Shown in pieces: positions 44,000 to 58,700 of a DNA stretch of 64,000 nt (its first letter is position 1; the number at the start of each line of letters is the position of its first letter). The translations under genes and the position numbers were made by a program. Origin of the DNA: Ascaris suum (taxonomy: Eukaryota > Nematoda > Chromadorea > Rhabditida > Ascarididae); contig CM024175.1 in NCBI GenBank assembly GCA_013433145.1, positions 2,836,516 through 2,900,515 of the forward strand, in the 5' to 3' direction. The notes beneath the pieces are model-generated. The model saw only the letters and a program-made list of their open reading frames with translations. It had not been told where the DNA came from and did no database searches.

Positions 44000-46900
44000 A
44001 CCACGCTTTAAAAAAAAAAACTGCCGATGAGCGCAAAAAGGGATGAACATTGGCACCAGCATTGCCACATAAGAAACCTCTGAATTTCTGACATACCACA
44101 ACCATTAGAATGAGAAAGATGCTCTTCGCTCAATTACTTTGCTCTGCAAATAGTATGAATGATCAAATTTGATCAATATGTCTGGTCGCTATGCCATTTT
44201 TTTCACACATCTTTGCCATCACATAAAGTATAGATATTTTCGAACACAATAGAAGTTTTAGTAATTCTTGTAGTGGTGGATGGTGGACATTTCCAGAATC
44301 GACATGCTCTTAGGCCGAGCTTTCCAGAAGCATTTCTACAAAATCAATTCTATAAGTTTTTTGCACGTATTAATTAATATTGCGGATAAAGCATGGAAAA
44401 AAAAAAGAAAAAGTCTATCGACACTCGAAACAATATCTTTCATGTGGAGTACGATTCTTGGCAAGGAATCCTCTTCGTTGAAATATTCACTGATTTTAGG
44501 GAAATTCATTGAAAAATTCAATTATATTTGCCTTGTTAGTCGCTTATTTAAAAAAAGAAAGGCATATACAATTGAATTCTCTATTTAAAGGCTGATATAT
44601 CGTTGCAACTTTCTGCTAAAAGTTATGAAAATTGATGATTTGTAGAACTTCAATCAAGTAATTACGCCTCACTAATAACAATCAATGTATACGGAGAAAA
44701 ATACTTATAATAATTTTATGGGAAGCAACACGAATGCATTTTCCTCTTTTTCTATGGCTGTAATATTCAGATCTATTTAAAACATTTCCATGAACGTCGA
44801 GAACAGCATAAACGAACGGAAGAGGAGATTCAACAGGACGGGATCGACGAGGGCCTCATCTATTATTTCAAATATTCTTCAATAATTGAATCGGGCTTAC
44901 AATTGATCACTAAATCTGATATTGCTGAACAACTTCATGTGGTGATATTAGTGAGCATCATTCGAATCTCAGCATTAAGGATTGCTCATATTTACTACTT
45001 AAAGCGCTTTTTGCAACTATCAATCTCATTCATTTCAAAAACACTTTACAAGAATGCTGCATTTATTTGAAGAGAATCAAATATAGTTGTAAAGTACACG
45101 TGTACTTTTTGTTAGTCGTTTTATTTAAATTAATAGTAGCAATAGCTCACTATGTATTTGGGCATTGAATGTTAGAAACGAGTAGCAAACGCATTTACAA
45201 CTAAGCAACTGACATTTCCTCAAAGTGCATTCAAGTAGATACAACTTTCGTTTGCACAAATACGCGCTATATGAAAGACGAATTGAAAAAGCAATAACCG
45301 CAAGTTGTGCAGAAAATACCCGCTGATATTTATAGGCAGATGCAAGGGAAAAAAAAGGGTTCGTCTGTGTCGCTTCTAACAAAATGCATCATCTTCCGAA
45401 TTCAACTCAATAAAGTCAGGAATAAAAAAGGAAAGAGCGAGGAAAAAAGTGGACTTCAGAGACTATATGAGCATCGACCACGGCAAACATACATTGAAAA
45501 CAGCAGTGTGTTAGTTCAGCAACGAGATATGACTTTTTTTTTTACTGTTTACCAGTCAATTGATCGGTTAGAAAAAATCACCTCCCGCTTCGATGATTTC
45601 TAACAAGCATAGTGATTTTTTTTTCTCTTATTTCAAAATCACTTGCTGAGCATCGAGAATGCATTATATAAACGGAAAAGTATCTCAGAAGCATCCATTA
45701 CAAGTGTGCCTTATTTAATCTACATTTCACAGAAAACATACCATTGTACAAGAATACGTATTGCAAATATTAATCATTGCTACAAGCGGTACTATGCAAT
45801 AAAACGTTTAGCACCGCATACTATTCATATTTACGCCGTAAATGAAAATTGGATATCCATAGAGCCATATTTGGAGTTCCAAGATTTATTAAGCTGATAA
45901 TAACATTTTTATGCTTGATTCTTTGAAGATTTCATGGGGAATGTTTTTGTGCATCATTCAATTTGATGAGTTGCATGAAGAGATTGCTATAATTTCATTA
46001 ATTATGAAGACATAACAGGAAGATGATAGCATGATGAACTGTTGAAACGTTATCTCATTAAGGAAACTTAAGAATTGATAGCTTCATGAATAGGTATGCG
46101 CAGACTTGTCAAAAGTTCCTCTGCTGGCTACACCATAGGATAAATGATCATGCAATATAACGTTCTCGGAGATTTATAGTATCGCTATCAAAGCATACGT
46201 TCTAGCACATCAGAAGTTTTGCTTCACTCAGCAATAAAGAATGAACGCTTAGAAATTCTTCTTGCAACCTTCGCTTAGTTTTGCTTCAGAATACCTTCTG
46301 CGAATTTTTGACGAGAATTTCAATCGAAGATAGCACTATTTTCCTTTAAAAGCCTCCGAAATACATAAGTGATGTAGTCCCTAATCCTGCACGCTTAGTG
46401 ACAGAGGCTCCATCGGAGAGCAATTCCCGGACACCAGCCAAGACGTCACTCTCGCGACAAAACCTTCTCCCATAGAGTTTCCCCAACATGAGAAATGGCC
46501 AGGAACAGCACAGTTTAAAACACTCAATTCTTTAAAATCAAGAATGCACTTCCGATATGACAGCCTTGGAATTTTTTTTTTCTGAAAGCAACAACATTCA
46601 TGATTCGTTCCCCTCAACCACAAAAGAATCATCGCCTAGAGTAAAACCGGTAGAGGGACGGAACACTGATGCCATAAGCGTTCATGCATTGAGAGAAACC
46701 GCGACATAATATTCGAAAGCCGACAAATATCAAGAAGCGCATGCCGATAAAAAATAAGCGCTCCTCCTCAAGCAGCCTATTGGTTGCAGCACAAAACATA
46801 CAAGCTACCGGCTATTAAAGTAAATGCTCCACGGTATATTACGACAAGTGTTTCAAATTTTACCCATGTGAGTAATAATTTATACTTTCTCAGAACAACG

Positions 46901-47415
46901 AATGATGTGAGATTAAGCGTATGATGCCGTAATTACTGGAGGATAAAGGCAGTCGAGAAATTCAATAAAACGCATCAAAACATCTCTTTATTTCAAAAAT
47001 ATCGAAAAAAAATGAAACCATAGTTGTTTAATCGAGACAATATGCTAGGACCTATTTGAGTAAACAGGAAGAGGAAATGAGAGGTGAAACAGAAAGAAAT
47101 CACTGTATTCTTTGAAGTGAACAACATTGAGGCATTGCAAATATTGCTCAACTAGCGTGGAATACGCCACAGTCGCGGTAGTTGAAGATTCGAACAACCG
47201 TCGTACAACCGCGACACACATAGTACTCATATGAAAACGGGAATGAAAAAAAACCTTCAAAGTGCTGCTGCATTCCGTATGGGATGTGCACCATTTTCCT
47301 GACTTCATAGAAATCAGCACATAGTATCCGCTCTAAATAGTAAGTGGGAGAGCACCCATCGGCAAAGGAAATCGTTCGAAAAGTCTCCTCTTCTAAGAGG
47401 AAACTTTGAGATGGG
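44000..47415. other. AT-rich stretch with weak ORFs and a GC-shifted patch
   Basis: Open frames at 44280-44588 (+) and 45307-45603 (+, reading DIYRQMQGKKKGSSVSLLTK) are uninterrupted but have no recognised domain or splice partner. The patch 46380-46640 is GC-shifted and open in at least three frames across both strands. On the minus strand, 47148-47477 is also open (FADGCSPTYYLERILCADFY). I do not assign genes here. Confidence 0.35.
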
Positions 47416-47673
47416 ATGGAATGTTGGAGTCTTGAAACATTCAAAACCGACAATTCAAAATGCATTCTTTCTCGCACTTTGGGGCGTAAAGGTATGTTTG
47501 TTTATAACGAGACAGTTTCACTTCCTGTTAGCGTCGTCATCGATGGATGTTCAAACGAGAATTCTCTACTACATTGCAGTTGTCGTTGTTGTCTAGAACC
47601 ACTAAAAAAAATCAAACTTCTTGCCAACATCCATGATTGGATCACCGTTTTCGCTTACTATCGCCAATTGTAG
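47416..47673 (+). CDS. unassigned ORF, weak arrestin-C-like segment
   Basis: An 85-codon plus frame reads LGRKGMFVYNETVSLPVSVV then IDGCSNENS, which loosely follows the opening of arrestin C-terminal domains (R-K-x-x-Y-V-x-G-E-x-I-x-V-x-V-x-I-D-N-x-S). The Gly of the G-E pair is missing. A strong donor-like site (AAAG/GTATGTTT) falls inside the matching stretch, and the opposite strand is also open, so the assignment is doubtful. Confidence 0.2.
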   Translation: MECWSLETFKTDNSKCILSRTLGRKGMFVYNETVSLPVSVVIDGCSNENSLLHCSCRCCLEPLKKIKLLANIHDWITVFAYYRQL

Positions 47674-48082
47674 CTATGTTAGTCGACATAAGCACAATAT
47701 CGATCACTTCCATATCATTTTTTAAAAAAACTTTGGGCAATATGACGACCACCAAAAGAAAAAATAAATAAACGACGAACCCCTTACTTCCTATGGTCGG
47801 AATAACTATGCAACCAGCCGGCCTCCTTATCGCTCCCAATTCCAACAGTTCAAATAAATTCGTTAAAAACAATAAAAGAATTAACCAAAATTTGCATAAC
47901 GATATACTCAAATATCACTCTATCGATAGCGTTAATTGTTAAATTATCAATAACAAAAGCATAAAAGAAACTGGAAAATAGCAGTAAACGGAAGAAATTA
48001 TTATGCAAAGTTAAAAGATTATCCGATGAAGCAAAATTTCGTCGGCAAAATATATTAAAATTGATTTGTTTGCACGTTTTTA

Positions 48083-48137
48083 TTGCATAATTGCATATTG
48101 CATATTGCATTGCAAAAGTATTTGAGTATTGCATATT
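48083..48137. repeat. TTGCATA-type short repeats
   Basis: Irregular tandem TTGCATA/TTGCATAA units. A related cluster (TTGCACAAA, TGCATA) occurs at about 49125-49175. Confidence 0.7.
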
Positions 48138-48523
48138 TCGGAAAGTATGTATAATTGGCGTTAAGCACATTTTTTATTCCTCTCTCATTGCTGATTGTTT
48201 GTTTTGGCTATCGAAAAAAGCGAGAATACTGCAACAAATGTTAGTAAATTGATGCTAGAAAATCATTGCAACGAAAAAAAAAGAGTTTGCAAAAAGAGAG
48301 ATACTTTCCCATGATGTCATGGTACAAGAAAAAACTATCGATGAAACTATTTCAAACAATGAACAATCAGGCACTTTCACTTCTCACAGAGTACTGTGAA
48401 AATGATGACATCATATCATATCGTCATACATTAGCTTCCACCAATAATACATTTACTTCCGAGATCATTCTCGAATAAACATTCTTAACATACGAAATAA
48501 AAAGCTACTAATTTGGCTTCCAG

Positions 48524-48686
48524 AATAGCCTATCATCGCTGTATATATAAGAAGACAAGAAATGAATTCGTAAACATCGCACTGGAGGTTCGACCTGAAG
48601 AGTGCATTGAACAGATGAAAGAGATGATGATTCGACGACCATCTGCTCATCATAAAATTCTTCAAATAATTCCTCCTACTTTTTAG
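48524..48686 (+). CDS. terminal-exon candidate, unidentified
   Basis: After an acceptor (TTGGCTTCCAG) a 53-codon frame runs to TAG and reads IAYHRCIYKKTRNEFVNIAL, then EVRPEECIEQMKEMMIRRPS. The composition is clearly unlike the surrounding AT-rich noise. It needs a preceding exon ending with two bases of a codon. A nearby open frame (48266-48478) does not provide a usable donor in that phase. No family is recognised. Confidence 0.33.
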
Positions 48687-51600
48687 AGATGGGGAGGAGA
48701 ATAAACGCGCTGAAACAAGCATCGTTTCCTTTCACTACTATCATTAACGATTTCATTACTATTACGATTGTTACAATGAATTTAGCATTTCCTTTCATAC
48801 TAATGAGCAACGGTTATTATCAACGATTTGTTCGAAAATTTATTCAACGAAAATTCTGCAAAGTAATAAAAAGAGAAATGTGCAATATCAAGTTAATATA
48901 AGACAAAACGCAACGATACTTTCTATATGAGTGAAATAACATTCAACGAAATATTAGCGAGAGAACGCTTCCAAAAAAAAAAAAAAGAATAAGAGGTATT
49001 CAAACAATCTTTACCTATATTGATGTATTCCACTAACCAAATAAATTTAAACATCGATTTTTCGTATAAATAAGGCAAATAACTGAAATTAGATGTGAAT
49101 AATGATAGAAAAAAAAAAGACTACCAGTTGCACAAATTGCACAAATTGCATATATATGCAAGGTGCATAGTGCATAACGCAGGCTGCCCTATGCGCGCAA
49201 TTGGCGCAACGAATTGTTGCCATCGAATAATGTGGGTGTGTATATGTGTGCGCGCGCATAGGGACAACGCGGCTCCATCTTGTTTACTAGCTTTGCAACG
49301 TCGACTAGTCGTGCAGACAGATGACGTGTGTATTTTTGATGATCTGATGCATTTGTGATGAGATTATCACAGAAATTTCAACTGCGGAGCTTAGCATGAG
49401 AAAGTGGGATTAATGAAATTCATCTAAGAGAACTCAAGAACCACCTCAAGAATCATTTCAAGAACAAATTCGTTCTTTAGTTGCAACCTGAAGAATATAT
49501 TTCGAACGATCGAAAAAATGTTCATGGACAATAACAAATGGTTCGCATAAATCATTTCCTTGTAATTGAGACATGTATAAAGCAATGACGAGGTTGAGTA
49601 AGAAACTCTTGTATGCTTCCATTACATTTCAACCTATCGTTAACACTGATAAAAACTTTCGATTATCACATATATCGTTAGACTTTATATGGAAGGCATT
49701 CATTCGATTTTTTTCGAATAGAAATGAAATTTGAACTCATTATTGAATTATTCTCTTTTTTTTTGTAGGCATACTGACAGAGAACATTTTAACTAAACAA
49801 ATAGAGTCTTTTCATTCGTCTGATTCAGCACTTCTTGAACTCTTCCATAATTTCAGCTTCCTGTCCAGAGAGATCGATGCAATTGGTAAGTCTAGTTAGC
49901 GACTCTAGTGATAGTATAGATTTTCCTAGATTTTATTTCCACAGCCAATAAGTAGACAAAAGGAAAGAAGATTGATGCAACGTTTTCGAAATGAAACCCT
50001 ATCAACTATATCATATTTTGCGCATGAAAAAAAAAAATTACTCTCAATATATGCTTTTTTTTGCTATATTGGTAAATGCTGATAAGGCATATGTCCATTG
50101 ATTGTTCAAATAATTCAAGATCTACGAATTGTCGGTTTCTTCAGCAGCTATTATCGAATTTTATCGATAGCGAAAGTAATGAATTTAAAAACTGTGTTTG
50201 AAATGCAAACGTGAAGTGCATCTCAATTTGTTGTTCCACTTTAAAACGTCGCTTCAAAATTGCTCCGCAATGATGTTTCGTAGAAAGCTTTATGCTGCAT
50301 GCACGATGAAATTCTCGTCATTATTGGTTGTCAGTTAGGTGACGTGTGTGTGTGAAAGGTTGTCATATAATACGCAAGGACGAACCTACGACTCAAAATG
50401 CACTAATATATAAAAGTGCACAACTTTTCTCTGTTGTATTTTAAATTGTGGTCTTAAGTGCAAAACTTAATGAATCTCCTAGAAAATAGTCAAGCAAAAT
50501 GTGCAATTGATAATTAAACGATTTTATGAAGAGCGCAAACTATTTCAGACGTTTCTTCACGCAAAGAATTTTTGTTGCCTGGTGATCGAAGTTCCAATAA
50601 AGAATAGTGAAAGACACAGCGATTATGAAGTTTTCAGCGCACCACTCTTTACTTAGCATGATACGTTGAAAAATTGTAAGAACTTCTAAAAAAAGCTTCC
50701 TTCCTTTTCATTTTTATACGCAAATGTATGAGTTAAAATCCGCAAATCGTACAAATACTACAGTAGCTTTCTGCTGATCGAGAGTGTGCGATCTTTGGTG
50801 CAAAAGCGATCACAGTTTTTCGTTGCAACTTCCGATCCACTGTTTGTGTTCGAAATGATCGAACTTCCCGATCAAATGTGAATTGCTACGTATGGAGTGC
50901 TACAATCGAGAATATCTTAACAAAATGCTTAGGAGAATTGGCAAAAATTTTCTCCCAAAACATTTTTGAAAAATGTGTGAAGCTTTTGTTTCCTGAGAAG
51001 TCGAGATTTCAAGACATCATATGTGTTCTTCTGAAAGGGCATTCAAGGAAGAAAGTTCGACGAGCCACCATAGGTCTATTGCACTGATGCAAGGTGTAGT
51101 TCGCGAAATTTTTGATTCCACATTGATGCCAAGCGAAGAAGACCGAGAAAAATCCAGTTGAAGAAGACAAAACGTCGTTTTTTTTTCCTTCGAAACTGTG
51201 CTCAGATGACCAACATTTTGAAATTATATGCTCTCGATCGGCTGCAAGTAAGCACCGACCAGACTTGTCGGCTACGATGAACCGAGCCATCCCGCCTAGC
51301 ACAGAGATGAAGGCAGCGGAATGAGTCCCAACCGTCATACGAGGAACAACGGTGAACCGTCCCGTCAACATCTGACAAGCAGGAGGCGAGCCTAACCCTT
51401 AACCTTCGCGTGATCCTTCTGCAAGAAGTAGAGGCCCACTTGAAGACCACAGGAAGCAGCTCGATCAGAGCAGCATCGGGTCAGGGCAGGTGGAAGCAAT
51501 ATGAAGAGGTATTTATTCGTAACGAATGCTTTATTGATTGAAATAAATAAATAAATAAATTTCAGTGGTAAGAAAGTGATCACCTTCCATGCTGAATGGA

Positions 51601-54600
51601 GAACGCTTCAATAAAAGATAAACAACAAATGCTTCGGATCGTCATTGGTCAAAACCGTGATGAACAAACAACCTAACATCGTTTTTGGCCTCAATCACCA
51701 ATAGTGCTGTAATCCACATGATCGTTTTTCCTTCGCGTTGAGAGAAATTTTTACCACAAGTCTTCGAGATAAAATACGCGATATTGCCTGGTTTAATGTT
51801 GATATCGTTCGTTTAACGATCACAACATGACGATATTTCTGAACTGACATCTCAAAAAAATTAGCAATCACATTGCAGAATTATAGCGGCGGCTTCGTTA
51901 AATAATCTTGTAAGCGGTGAGTTTAATGATTTACTCAATAACCTTTACAAGATCCAAGGAATTTTAGCATTTTATTGCTTTATCGATGTCTGAAGCATTA
52001 ATATTCGGAGAGAATATAAAGGTTTCGAAAGTTCACATCTACTTCAATGTTTTTTCTTCACTTTAAGAGATGCCGCTACCACACTTTCAAACTTGTAGAT
52101 CCACTCTCATTAATTCTTTTGCATAATTGAAAGCATCGAAACTGCATTAAACGCATATTCATCTATGCTAACCACTCACAACATCTTCTACATTTTCGAT
52201 TATGCGTTAGCCGCCGGGTAAGTAAATTTCCCACCGTATAGCAACAGCACGCGTGCTTTTTTCATTGTCAGATTTTCATTGAACGTAGACTACGGGAAAA
52301 TGAAAGTTTTCAAACCAAGTAACGACATATGAAAGCCATGGAAACGGCTTTCCCTGCAAGCACACTTATATAAAGATTCGCCGAATTTCTTTTTGAAAAT
52401 GCTTCGACATACTTTTTTAACGCATTCAGTTTCGTTGAGGTGATTTCTCTGTTTTCATACGAATAACTAAGTGCACAAAGTCTATCAGGTGAGAAATTTT
52501 GATAAGTATTGTGAGAGGAAAATTGATCATTTTCAGTTACCATAAATTCTCATTCATATTCTGATTTTTGTTAAATTTAGCACTTGATAGCCGCATCTTT
52601 TTTACACATGACAGTAATGCACTATTATGCTTTATTTTTAGATCAAGCTGATATTTCATCATTCTCCGCGATATTTCATCGAATTTCTTCAACAATCATA
52701 AAACCCTATAATTTAGAAAATATTACTATTCTGTCGTCTCAAAAATTTCAGTTTTCATCGATCATTGACTTTTATTATTGAATGCTGCTGACAGTTTCCA
52801 ACATCTCAGAGATGCAATGTATGTAGGACGAAAAAGATCTGTCATCTATGTAGATGCTTAGCTCTAATTCAATTTTTTTGCTGTTGTATTCCATACGAAC
52901 AGCATAAGTTTGCTTCATTTTAAAAAGCATTAGCGCAATGGATCTTACTAATCTTGCAAGAAATCTTGAAAAATTCTCAGAGTTTTTCCACATAGTTTGT
53001 GGTTTTGAAAGCATCCTTCAGTTGGTCTTCATTTATGGACAACGTAGAGAAAAGAAAGTTCCTGAATTCGCGGAATAATCTGTCCACTGATAGATGCCGT
53101 GATCTCCCCCTAAGCAATTCTCCCACATAATGCATTCGCCTGCCGGTAAACCGATATGAAATTATGGCGATATAGTAGAGCATGGTAACGACCAGTTTTA
53201 TTGCATTGAAACGAAACGCCTTGTAAGAAACAAACATTATTTAGGTGATAGAAGATCGCAGTAACATTAGACAGCATAAAGCTTGCATCGAAACATTGAA
53301 AGTGCGACAGACATCGAAGGCAAATGACTGAAATATTAATGCAGTCGGATTGCTAATTCTAATGAGTGATTCATATAAAATCGCCATAGTGCTAACTGAG
53401 ATAATTCTAGCACACACTTTAGGTTATGCAGTCTATACTAATTTTAGCCTTTTATTATTCAAGATCACATTCAGCAATCATCGAATTTAATTTATAAATC
53501 AGGAAATGCTCTTGGAAAGATTTTTTAAAATTAGCCCAATAAGGGTATCCTTTGAATGATTACTTTTTGATGATAATAACCTATGATTACTGCATTGTTG
53601 ACTTATAGGATCAGCTCTCATAATTGATATTGTTCGTTTGAATTTCCCTCCATCAAGATGGCTTTGCAATTTATCAAACAATCAACCATGAATATATAAT
53701 ATATTTTTCGCATTTTACTCGTCTTTTTTTGAGATATCTAATTTTACTCTAAAATTGAACCGTATTTGGACAGCAGTAGTGAAGGGACAGTAACAATTTT
53801 AGGCTGGCCTCAGCCAAGAAGATTCTTATAGCCATGTTAGATACCATCATGTAGCTAGCGAGAAGGTTATGACCTTGAGAGCTAATCATAAATGGGAAGG
53901 GGTATCATTATGTTACGCCGATAGTGGGAAACGAATTGTGCGATATGATCGAAAATACCGCTCCTTTAAGCTCATTTATATCATTAGGTTCCTTCGTCAG
54001 CCACTCAATATTTCACATCAATTCTTACGTCTCTCCTCAACGTAATTCCGCCAGGTTGTTTGTCTTTTGCTGTATTATATACACGCCATAACATAGTGAG
54101 TTTAGCGCTAAGCAAAATATCTGCTGCATATCGCTAATCGAAAACGACAAAAAAATACTGAAGAAAGTAGGAGATCGTTGAAAATAAATGCAGCGATCGG
54201 AAATAAACACCTAAACAATTAGAATCGGATTAATGCAAGAAATACTCTTTCAATTTCCCTCAAAAATTTTCAGGTGTGCAAATTAAGGAAGAAAAAAAAA
54301 CCGCATTACTCTTTCGACGTTGGGTGCAAGTTTTCAATGACAAGACACACTGCGCACCACTCACAGGTTTATCAGGAGTGTGACGCTACTCGTTTGCCAC
54401 TGATACAGTCGTCCATTTGCAAGCATACGCACCTTTCCTCTTAGCGTCGATCAATAACAACTGTAACCCTAAAAATGATTAATATAGTACAGTGCTATTT
54501 TCTTATTAGCTGGTTATCTCCATGATATTTTTTGCGCTAACTTCACACCACGCTTCCGGCTTGATGCCTTTGTTATAGACTGATGAGCTAGTGCAAAAAA

Positions 54601-55559
54601 TTTGCCCATATTGATGTTAAAATGTAGAGGTGGCTCCTGGTTTGGCTTTTTTTTTCTGTCTACGTACTAAACATACGATTAAAAATTTCCGTTCCTCATG
54701 GAGGACATATGAGCAGCTGCTTTAAATAGCCGAAAAACGTCTGTATTTTAACTTCATGAATTTATCACATGATAAAAATTATGAAAGCATCTTATAAATT
54801 GGTGATTGAGTGTTGAATTATCGCTGCTATGCTGCGTTTCACCCTTTCGATACTACATTCATTTACATGCTCATCTATTTCTCAAGCTTCCACAGCATTC
54901 TCGTCTATGGATTGTCCAATATCACATGTTATAGCGCTGGGGAAATTTTGCGATCAGATGGGCGGCTGGTCGCTCTGAAGTACTTTTCCTCATATCATCT
55001 TCCCCTATATATGAATGTAATAAGTGGGATGTTCCTTTATGCGTAATGATGAAGGTATCGAAGAAGTTGCGAACATCGTAAACAATAGTTTTCATTGAAA
55101 GATTTCAAAAATACTGTATTGGTGTTCAGGAACATGGAGTAATTGAATATTGTAGCAACGCTATTCAATACCGCAGTGGGAATTTCGGATGCCCCATGTG
55201 AGAGATCTGTTCTCAGTTGGGGCTTCCAAACTGGTCATTTGGTCATTTCGCAAGTGGCCAATTCAGTTTAAACAATTTTTTTTTCAATTCCCATTTATAA
55301 AACGCTGGCAATTTTACTGATTCATTAGTAGTCCACGTTCTATTGGAAGCACTCTATGTATATTCCGGACTGGTTCCCGATAAAAAGCTTGTACCACTTA
55401 TGGCGGATCCGAGCAATATCAAAGACCAGAGATTTCGGAGGACTTGCTTCCAATATACCCGGACAACCTCATCAGAGGTTTCATATCGATAGCATCCATA
55501 TCACATTGTATTCAAATCAGTTGCTATCAGTTTACAAGGGAGGATCTGTTTTAAAGGAA
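48687..55559. other. AT-rich intergenic stretch with one GC-shifted island
   Basis: Mostly featureless. About 51190-51510 is clearly GC-shifted and open in several frames (minus: ARFIVADKSGRCLLAADREH), which suggests decayed mobile DNA. A short (AAAT)n tract lies at ~51540-51560. The last ~200 bp before 55560 are open in frame with the esterase start, but the signal peptide marks the start at 55560. Confidence 0.45.
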
Positions 55560-55745
55560 ATGAGCGCCTGTCAGTTCCTCTACGCTATACCACTGTTAAT
55601 TCACCTCGTGCTGGGATGCCCGAAGGCATCTACTCGCTATGGCGAACTCGAAGGCTTCACATACCCCATGAAGAATGGGAAGGAAGCGCAAGTTTTCCTT
55701 GGAATTCCATACGCAAGTCCGCCGATCGATGACGCTCGCTTTGAG
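55560..55745 (+). CDS. esterase-like exon 1: signal peptide and N-terminus
   Basis: ATG at 55560 was chosen because it opens a typical signal peptide (MSACQFLYAIPLLIHLVLG, cleavage near Cys20). The frame is open further upstream but unlike a signal. It then reads RYGELEGFTYP and AQVFLGIPYASPPIDDARFE, the standard family N-terminus. The donor GAG/GTTGTT is weak, but both sides of the junction fit the family. Confidence 0.85.
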
Positions 55746-58700
55746 GTTGTTTTTTTCTTTCAACTTCATCACCTTTTATGATTATGTGGTTGTGGTTCAT
55801 TTGTAAGCAATACCGCTCGAAAGGTGGCAAAAAATTACTTTCACCGCATTAAGGCTGTCAGAAGTAGAAGAATCCTACTCGTTCCAAAACAGAAACACCA
55901 TGTCTCTATATCAAAAAACCTGGCACATAATCTATCCATGAAATCCCGGCCTATTGACTTCGAACTTTCAAATTGCGAAAATCAATCTCTATTTAAAAGC
56001 AAAAGGGCTATAGGAGTTTTTCAATTATAGTTCTGAATACTCCTTATTAAAAGTAGTATCTTTATGAACGAAGACGTGAATCAGGACATAAGGAATAGTG
56101 AGACTTCTTCTCATCAAGCTCAACTAACACGCTCAAGCTGAAGCAGATGCGAATCTGGATTTTCAAGCAACAATCATGGGTCGCCTGAAAATGCTGTATT
56201 TTGCACTTTTTTTTTGATGCACAGTGGAATTAGAAATCGCTCTCTCATTTCCGAGGTCTATAGTGCCAAGTTGTGAAAGATGAAACTGCTCCTTCTAACC
56301 AGTTGGCACATTTATCATCGCTTTTCTTGATGAAAGTGCCTTCTCGATAACCTTGTGTCGTCTTCTAAGCATGATTACGGGCTGGAATAAAAACTACTTT
56401 AGGTTATTTTGAATTCAGTTTGTAATTGTCATTTATTTTATTATTTATTCCTTTTGATTACTCCTATAAAGCCTTACCGTTCACATGAGCGCATTGCAAG
56501 GACCATTGTTTGCATAGGAAACTTATTGGAATTTCACTTATTGCTTCGTTCACTTGCTTTCTCAACTTCATTTCAGAAATCGTTATAACAACGGTTACGG
56601 CGCTGCGAAAACCTATCGCACCATTGTTCCATAAATAATTAGGAAGCGAATTTTTGCCTGCAGGCCAAAATGAAAGCAACTGCAGCAATGTTCATACGAA
56701 AGACATGAATGCGAAAAATGAAGAATGCGAAAAATCACGCATAGAAATAACGAAAGCGATACTCTGTTGCAGGAGTAAAATCCTGCTTACTAATGCATTT
56801 TTATGCGTGCAAATCGGTCTCTAAATGATTCTGCTGCCTTTTCTGTGCATTTGAGTTTTCAGTTCGAAGAGAAAGCTCCCGCTAAAACCTTTCCGCTTTC
56901 GGCAAGTCACTAAAATCCCCAACCTGAGTAGTAAACATTGACGTCGATTTTAAACAGGCAGAAATAACACCCATTTTTCAGGCACCAATGCCAATGCGGC
57001 CATGGGAAGGTACACGACAAGCAAAGCAGTTCGGCGCCTCGTGTTTCCCTCTACGGAAGGACGCTCTTTCTAGGCAGCTACAGTATAGTGAAGCTTGTCT
57101 CTATCTGAACGTAATGGCACCAGCTCGAAAGGTTTGTATTTTTGGTAAAGAGTAGTGGTAGGCTGTTCTGTGATCTCCGCTCTCAAGAGACCAAGCAGGC
57201 TGAGGGAGGAAAATCACAAAACGTTTTTCTTCACAAAGGTTGAAAGCATGTCGTCTATGGGAAGTGTTCCTTCAGTATCACTAAGATAACAAGAAACTTT
57301 GCTGGCTCTTTGTGCCAAAGCACCACAGCAACAGCACACAACGCGGCAAAGAAGCTCGCATATACACGAACAATGAAGCCATCTTCATTAATAACTAAGG
57401 TGGTACAAAGTAGCAAACTGAGAGTTCCGATAGCACCTCGTTCACTAATCAACCGGAAATCGGTTCATCGCTTTTCCATCTCTTCCTTGCGGCTGATGGA
57501 GAGAGCTACCAATCCGCTATTGAGAAAAATGAGATGGAAGGCTTCCTTAATTCCTACAATGACACGCTATCAACGGGGGAATTTCCGTGGAAAATACCAT
57601 CTCAATATGTAAATACGATAGCTCTGTATAAGTGGGAAAATTGATCGTATCAAAATTCTTAACGTACGCCTACATCACGTACTTCTATCATATTCATTTA
57701 TTTATGATATAATTACTGCAAAATGTAAAACTATCGTGTTTACGTAAGTAAAATAATCCGCACGTTAAATGCGGCTAAAAGATTACTAAAATGTTGAAAT
57801 GTATTTGCTTTATAGTAGGCCGAAGATCAAAGAAATTCTACGTTTGAGATGTCATTGTTCGGAATTTCCGTACGAAATGGACATTCTCAGATGGGGGCCG
57901 AGTACGTCGATCTTGAAAACTTTCTTAAAGTTCTCGAGTCTAAGAGCATCTCTAGATGAGAAAAGTATCATTTGCCCTCCATGTCATCTTAGGTGGCAAC
58001 TAGCTGAGCCGTTCTGGCGAACTTCATGTAATCGGTTTCTTCAAATCCTTACAAAAGCTAGCTTTCATGTCAAACGTTCAACATTGTAGGTTATTATGTG
58101 CACAATTGCAGAGTTTATCATACATGGGGGCACTGGACACAACAGATGATTAACTGCGGTCATTGTGGCAAGGAGAATTACCGGGGTTACCGATACAATT
58201 TGCTCACAGATCGAATACTTGTTTACTTTGCGCATAGGTGTTGGCAGAGTTTATCGATGTCCGTTTCCTGGTGGAATGATAATAAAAAAAGGTTCAACAT
58301 GGCGACGAAATAATGTACTCGGGCAGTTCAAGCAACCATTCTGGCACGCGTTTCTTAACATATATCCCTTTTAGGTAATATTTACGCCATATTTTGGTGT
58401 CTGGAGCTCAGCAATCGCATTCCACAGAGCTACTGGTTGCGCAAATAAACGCTCTTTTCTGGTCTCGCTTTCATTGTTAATAGCAGTAGTAGTTCGTTTT
58501 CGTGGAGCGGCAACGCTTCCATGTCCGTGAATGTGTCATGTTCCATGATCATGACCGAATCTGGTAGAATAAATTCGTTTTTGATCACGGCAAATACCTG
58601 ATCCCTTTGCGCAAACTCTGGACAATCTGACCAGGCAACCTTTCGAGAATCCTTTATCACTCTGCTAACCAAGCAACGTTTGCAATCGGATTTGATTCCT

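Noticed and set aside
57255..57612. Overlapping open frames on both strands in the esterase intron
   Set aside because: Both frames are open because the segment is less AT-rich. Neither has a recognisable domain or splice signals.
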